From NCBI GenBank assembly GCA_033065855.1, contig JAVXUO010002000.1, forward strand, positions 248,001 through 312,000: 64,000 bases of DNA, written 5' to 3'. A program made the position numbers and the translations under genes. The notes beneath the pieces are model-generated. The model was not told the origin of the DNA, searched no databases, and was given only the letters and a program-made list of their open reading frames with translations. This stretch comes from Escallonia rubra. Lineage: Eukaryota; Streptophyta; Magnoliopsida; Escalloniales; Escalloniaceae. Below are positions 59,691 through 64,000 of this stretch, in pieces; within the stretch, counting starts at the first letter, position 1; each line of letters starts with the position of its first letter.

Positions 59691-60052
59691 TGAGGCTTAC
59701 GTCGGCACCCCTAGGGACTATGACCCCCGGGTGACTCCGAGACGGGAGCAGGTCTTCGGATGGCATCGTGCCTAGTTCACCTAGCAGCTGGGCATCGGGT
59801 CTTCCCCACCGCTGCCAGGCCAGCGGGACTCCGTAAGTGCTTGGATTGGAGGCTAGATCAAGGGGGTCCTCTGGCCACACCGATACTGTGGGAGCCAGTC
59901 TTTCCAGACAGACAGTGCGACGCTGTGCGGGGCAGGCCAGGTGAATATGCGATCTTACAGTCTGTGGAGCTAAGGCACCCGTGGACCCCCCGGTGACGTG
60001 TCACTCTCGGGGGGCACCACTTGTTGGTTAATGACATCGTCATCTCAATCTC

Positions 60053-60060
60053 TATAAATA
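60053..60060 (+). promoter_or_regulatory. TATA box of the LTR
   Basis: TCTCTATAAATAGAGG context, a palindromic strong plant TATA box. It would drive transcription toward the right end of the LTR. Confidence 0.75.
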
Positions 60061-60321
60061 GAGGTCTTGAGATTTCATTCGGGACGAAACATGGAGGGGG
60101 GACATTTTCACGGGACTCTCACATTTTCATTTTCTCACTCTAGAATCCTAGAGAGAGAAACATACAGGACCTTGACTCTGGACCTAAGCATCGGACTGTA
60201 ACTGTCGTCGTGTATTCATCCTGCGTTATCACCCTCGCAGCACTGCCACCCTCAAGCTCTGTCGGGAAGCCCTTGGTCTCTGCCCTTGTTCCACCCTTGT
60301 TGTGTCCTACATCAACATACT

Positions 60322-61652
60322 TGGCATCTGACTCGGACTGCATTCCTTGTGGCACCTCCACGTCGACTGCGAACCCACTTTCCTTGACATCACTACTCAA
60401 GATAGGCATTAAGATAAAAAATGAAAATGAAGCAACTCCTCAGAGAAAAAAATTATTTCGGAGGGACTATGCCATATGGCCGAACTATTTACAAGTTAAC
60501 AACTTGTCTTCTAAGAAGTGGCATTGCCTTTTCTATTTGTACTTGTATAGTTCATATGCTTTTCCGTAATACATTATTTTTTTTTTATTAAATTATTGTT
60601 GTAAATGCCTTGACACTATGAACTTTTGCTCTTATGAGAAGTCTTTTCACATATATGCTGTCATGTGTGGGCAACGCTAGACAATGAGGTGAAGTACTGA
60701 TCAGAAACGCAAACTTTTTTGAAGAAAGCGGGAATGTTAGACAATAAGAGAGCAATTATAAGTAGGAATCGAGTTTCATGATAAAGGCTTGCATGCCTGA
60801 ATATAAGTTATCCATGACGTAGTTATACGTGTAATTGCATTGCATTAAAATAACATATCAGACCAAACTAGGAGTCGTGTATAGAAGATCCAGCCACAAC
60901 TAAAGGAAGATCCAGTCATCCGCTTGAGTCAAATAGTCGTAAATGATCATGTGCATGTCTTTGAACGAGTATTTCATGTTGAACTGCAGTTCAGTGGAAT
61001 TATAAATAAGTCATTTCATTTGCCTCCTTGTCAAGCTTTATCTCATTAGCTTGATAATTCTAGAAGCGCTTGTCTTTCACACACACACTGCACTTTGTTA
61101 AATGAGCCATAATGAAAAATAACAGTATCACCATTTTCTTCACTTTCTACATTTGCTTGTCCTTTGAAATTTCTACCCTCACCTCACTTTTAGTTGTCTT
61201 GCCATTAATTTCGATCGTGTATACTTTTGAAGTAAAGACATGTGAACATTAAGCTTTGCCACAAAGGCCTGCTACTGCCTCCTGTTACCAAACATCTTTC
61301 TGCCTCTCAGTTGAATGAGCTTAAAGCCTTTGTCACTCAAAAGAAATTCAGTAACCTGGTTACTGATGATGATGTTGATCATGAGACACGTGATTGATCT
61401 TGTTTGTATTGAAGTTATTAGTGCTGTAACCAAGAGCACCCCTAAGCGGGATAGGGAAAAAATGGTATGCTAAAAAGATCAATCCTTCTTAAGCTCATCT
61501 CACTAAAGCTCAAAAAAGGCTCTATCAAAAACTCGTTCTCTGTCAGGTGTTAATGTTTAGTTATCTTATCTAGAACTCTAGAAGTATTGTGCACTTTGAC
61601 AAAATAACTTATGTCAAGAACTTAAAATAGAGAGTATAGGCCATCCCTTGTT
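60322..61652. other. Between the LTR and RPA DBD-B
   Basis: AT-rich. The stretch 61245-61395 reads as one short open frame (LLLPPVTKHLSASQLNELK, then VTDDDVDHETRD) of unknown origin, ended by TGA. The rest shows nothing recognisable. Confidence 0.4.
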
Positions 61653-62045
61653 GTGATTTTTGAAACTAAACAATTGGGAATTAAGATTCCTAGACTAGCT
61701 AAGAGGCATAATATGGAACACTTTATGCACGACAATATTCAGAATCCTGACACTTGGCTATTTTGGCACAATGACCTAACTGTTAATTTATCCTCTCACT
61801 GTGAAAAAGCTATATCAGTTTCTCTTTCTTTTGCTCGTGTTCCTTTGTGTATATGCCAAATGCACCAAAGTGGAAATGAAGTAGTTAAGAGACAATATTC
61901 TTCTTCTTGCTCTTACGATTCTACAGGCATTCTAGGAGTAGTGGTTAACGCAAAACCACTCTCAAGCATCAGGAGAAACAGAGATGGGACTGTGCATAAA
62001 AGGCGAGAAATCATCGTGATGGAGAATATGAAACGCAAGAAGTGA
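61653..62045 (+). pseudogene. Replication protein A large-subunit-like DBD-B fragment
   Basis: The last 43 codons (from about 61912) read YDSTGILGVVVNAKPLSS, then IRRNRDGTVHKRREIIVMEN. This is the typical RPA70 DBD-B strand-loop pattern (DxxGVV..., S.IRRK.., KRDI.). It ends at TGA 62043-62045. A CTACAG acceptor at 61919-61925 may start the exon. The preceding 85 codons have no RPA likeness and are probably intron. Zinc-ribbon DBD-C is not found downstream. Confidence 0.6.
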
Positions 62046-62271
62046 GAAGTGAAGTACATTTATCACTTTCTTACTTGGTTTCTGGGTTGCCCTCCATTGG
62101 ATAGCCCAAGCTCAAAGTTGCATTGATGGACCACAAGAAGTTGAAATGAAGGATGACTAAACCTCCAAACCAAATAAAAGTTTTGGGGTGGATTGAACTT
62201 TGGATTGATCCTGAGACCAGACTCATGTGATAGTGGTTTGAGTTCATCTTTCAGGAAGGGGATGTGACACT

Positions 62272-62522
62272 GCTTACTTGTAGAGAAATCCAAACCATAT
62301 CAATGTAAAGCCCAAACCATTTCTCTTTCTGGGCTTTTTTGAACTCAATTCATTTGAGAAATCCTTGCTAACATATGTTTGTGGGCTTACTTGTAGAGAA
62401 ACCATGTAAATGTAAAGCCCAAACCATTTGTCTTTCTGGGCTTTCTTGAACTAATTCATTTGAGAAATCCTTGCTAACATATGTTTGTGGGCTTACTTGT
62501 TGAGAATCTCATATTCTCAACA
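62272..62522. repeat. Tandem repeat of about 110 bases plus terminal hairpin
   Basis: Two units (from 62272 and 62385) and the start of a third (62491) share GCTTACTTGTAGAGAAA, TGTAAAGCCCAAACCATTT, TTTCTGGGCTTT and CATTTGAGAAATCCTTGCTA. The partial third unit ends in an inverted repeat, GTTGAGAAT/ATTCTCAAC. It lies about 470 bases before the DnaJ ATG. Confidence 0.85.
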
Positions 62523-62995
62523 GTTTTCACAAGCCTGAAGTTTTTGGTTTTTTGATTACTTTACATATACTTAAAAATATCGACAAAATTACATTTTTCT
62601 TATCATAAGAATTACTTATTGTCGTAAGAAGGATATTCGCGTAATCACGCTCACATATAACTACGTCTTATGCAAGTTTTCGTATGAATATGTCCTGAAC
62701 ATCCATTAAATTCGACGAAACGAAACTTAAAATAATGACTAGCATTTAACGAAATAAATTTAACCAATTTGTCGTTCACCGATCGAAATGGTAGTATCAA
62801 TCTTTTCAAATGTCTCAAAATCTAAATCCAATTCTTAAAATTTGTCCGAAAGGTCAAATACACCCCTGGCAATGAATCCCTAAGGTCAACGAGACTGAAG
62901 GTCATATAGGTAACTTCATGCCGCCTCCCTCCTCACAGTCTCACACCCGAAGAGCGAAATCTAGTTCGGGGAGAGAATCAGTTTACCGATCGACG

Positions 62996-63940
62996 ATGTC
63001 GCCAGCACCAGCTGCAAGCCTCTGGTGCGCGGTCACGGCGGCCGTCGTGTTTTCTCTCCTAATCCAGCCGTCGGTTTCCATCTACTGCGACGAGGACGAT
63101 TGCTACGATCTGCTAGGGTAACGCCCATCTACACTTCCCCTGCGCCTCATTTTCACCCATGAAGTTCATTTGTCACATTAGATTTTTGTTGCAGGGTAAC
63201 TCAAAGTGCCAATTCTTCTGAGATCAAAAAGGCTTACTACAAGCTCTCATTGAAACAGTGAGTTTTTTTTTTTAATTTACTAGTCTCTGTTTGTGTAAAT
63301 CTAAGCTGTCCTGCTTATTTTTCTTTTCTTTTGATTATGATATGCATTGCGTTTCTTAACTCATGATTTTCTTGTGTGTGTATAGTCATCCAGATAAAAA
63401 CCCTGATCCGGAATCGAGAAAGGTGTTTGTTAAGATTGCAAATGCTTATGAGGTAACTAGTAAAACTCATCTCTTTACTCGCCTCATTTGACTCTTTGCG
63501 TAATTCGAGGGTAGAATTAAAATGCATACGGGTTGAATTGAAGTCTAAGAGTTACTACATATCAAATTCGATTACAAGTCAAACTAGGGCAAAAACAATG
63601 AGTAATGTCAAAGCTAGCGTGTTCCGATTCTATTCTAAGAATTTCCAAAAAAATTCAAAAGGGGCAAAAAGTATGAAACAGAGGATTATATGACTGTGCT
63701 GTCAGGTGGGGATGTTGTTACGCTGGCATTCGATGATTATGTTCTCACACCTCATTGGTCCTTTTTATATCTGATCATAATATTTTGGTTATCTATGTTT
63801 TGGGACGATATTTTATTGTGGGATACCCTATGATTTTGGTTGGCTTATCGTGATGTTAGTGCTATTGAACATCTTTGTAGATTCTGAAAGATGAAGCCAC
63901 AAGAGAACAGTATGATTATGCAATTGCACATCCGGAGGAG
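62996..63940 (+). CDS. ER-lumenal J-domain protein (DnaJ50-like), 5' part of gene
   Basis: Hsp40 co-chaperone expected to stimulate BiP in the ER. Four exons are visible: 62996-63117, 63195-63257, 63386-63452 and 63881-63940 (phases agree). The gene continues beyond the window. A signal peptide or signal anchor spans about 1-29 (LWCAVTAAVVFSLLIQPSVS), followed by IYCDEDDCYDLLGV. The J domain holds KKAYYKLSLKHHPDKNPDPE, with the HPD triad at 63-65. ANAYEILKDEATREQYDYA and AIAHPEE follow. The CDEDDCYDLLG start and AIEHPEE-type end are characteristic of Arabidopsis DnaJ50 and related vertebrate DNAJC25 proteins, which add membrane helices after the J domain. The ATG at 62996 is chosen because it opens the signal peptide; an in-frame ATG at 62918 would mask it. 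Confidence 0.92.
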
Positions 63941-64000
63941 GTAAGTCAGGGTTATTGTTGGTGGTGTTTAATGGAGAGATAGATAGGATATGTCACTTAT

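Larger units (their letters stand above)
58157..60317 (+). mobile_element. LTR-retrotransposon LTR (solo or 5' LTR), about 2.16 kb
   Basis: Begins TGTT and ends AACA, with TACT immediately outside each end (58153-58156 and 60318-60321); LTR elements usually make 5-base duplications. The sequence is far more GC-rich than its surroundings. A clear core promoter (TATAAATA at 60053-60060) lies about 260 bases from the right end, as expected for U3/R/U5 order on the plus strand. Right after the end, TTGGCATCTGACTC resembles a mutated initiator-Met primer-binding site (TGGTATCAGAGC). It may therefore be a 5' LTR that lost its body rather than a solo LTR. No gag or pol is present. Confidence 0.6.
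55068..62045 (+). mobile_element. Helitron-like locus with RPA70-type gene remnants (interrupted by an LTR)
   Basis: The left edge reads A|TCTATACTTACTTATAAA, fitting the 5'-TC end and A/T insertion site of plant Helitrons. Downstream lie exons related to the large subunit of replication protein A, a passenger gene typical of plant Helitrons: DBD-A at 57126-57497 and DBD-B at about 61912-62045. No Rep/helicase segment is visible. The 3' hairpin-CTRR end could not be fixed. A hairpin (GTTGAGAAT, 5-base loop, ATTCTCAAC) at about 62500-62522 is the best but weak candidate. An LTR-like block of 2.2 kb lies between the two RPA fragments. The same RPA remnants would also fit a decayed nuclear RPA1 paralogue. 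Confidence 0.45.

Noticed and set aside
58281-59996. Long open frames on both strands in the GC-rich block
   Set aside because: They follow the minisatellite periodicity and the GC bias of the LTR, and the translations are simple repeats.
62063-62293. 76-codon minus-strand open frame
   Set aside because: It overlaps the start of the 110-base tandem repeat and has no family resemblance.

Overview
The window is nuclear DNA of a flowering plant, most likely a eudicot. The genes are intron-rich with GT..AG junctions, the spacers are AT-rich, and there are many microsatellites, truncated LINEs, MITE-like elements and an LTR. No bacterial operon or CRISPR structure is present. Nine protein-coding genes can be supported, plus one broken RPA-like gene inside a repeat complex.

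Layout from left to right: (1) the 3' part of a mitochondrial-type LpxD acyltransferase gene (+, to 3963), with a long-TIR element in its largest intron; (2) three consecutive minus-strand, intronless NDR1/HIN1-like (LEA_2) membrane protein genes (4050-8200); (3) truncated LINEs at 5.4-5.8 kb and 8.9-9.7 kb; (4) two class III peroxidase genes facing each other (11260-13497 + and 17230-18608 -); (5) about 10.5 kb of repeat-rich spacer holding a plastid-type trnP-UGG copy; (6) a plant gene for a small C-terminal-anchored membrane protein (29720-32655 +); (7) a PPDK regulatory protein gene (35349-40381 -) with a Stowaway-like MITE and a hAT-like element in its introns; (8) a C20-type gibberellin 2-oxidase gene (42746-45753 -) whose last exon was duplicated in tandem and has decayed downstream; (9) 16 kb of repeats with another LINE, a higher-order tandem repeat carrying RPA70-like exons, and a large LTR-like sequence lying between RPA fragments; (10) the 5' part of an ER-lumenal DnaJ gene (62996 to the edge).

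The genes do not form one pathway. Their order is informative all the same. LpxD, the PPDK regulator and a C20-GA2-oxidase match, as I recall them, neighbouring Arabidopsis loci At4g21220, At4g21210 and At4g21200. The PER27-like peroxidase next to a PPDK regulator recalls At3g01190/At3g01200. The window may therefore keep an ancestral gene order that Arabidopsis split between duplicated segments.

I see no clear new enzyme system. The most unusual structure is 55.07-62.05 kb: a nested, duplicated RPA/Helitron-like locus that also contains a repeat-rich LTR. All exon limits come from reading splice sites and protein frame by eye; for each multi-exon gene the exon lengths sum to an intact frame.
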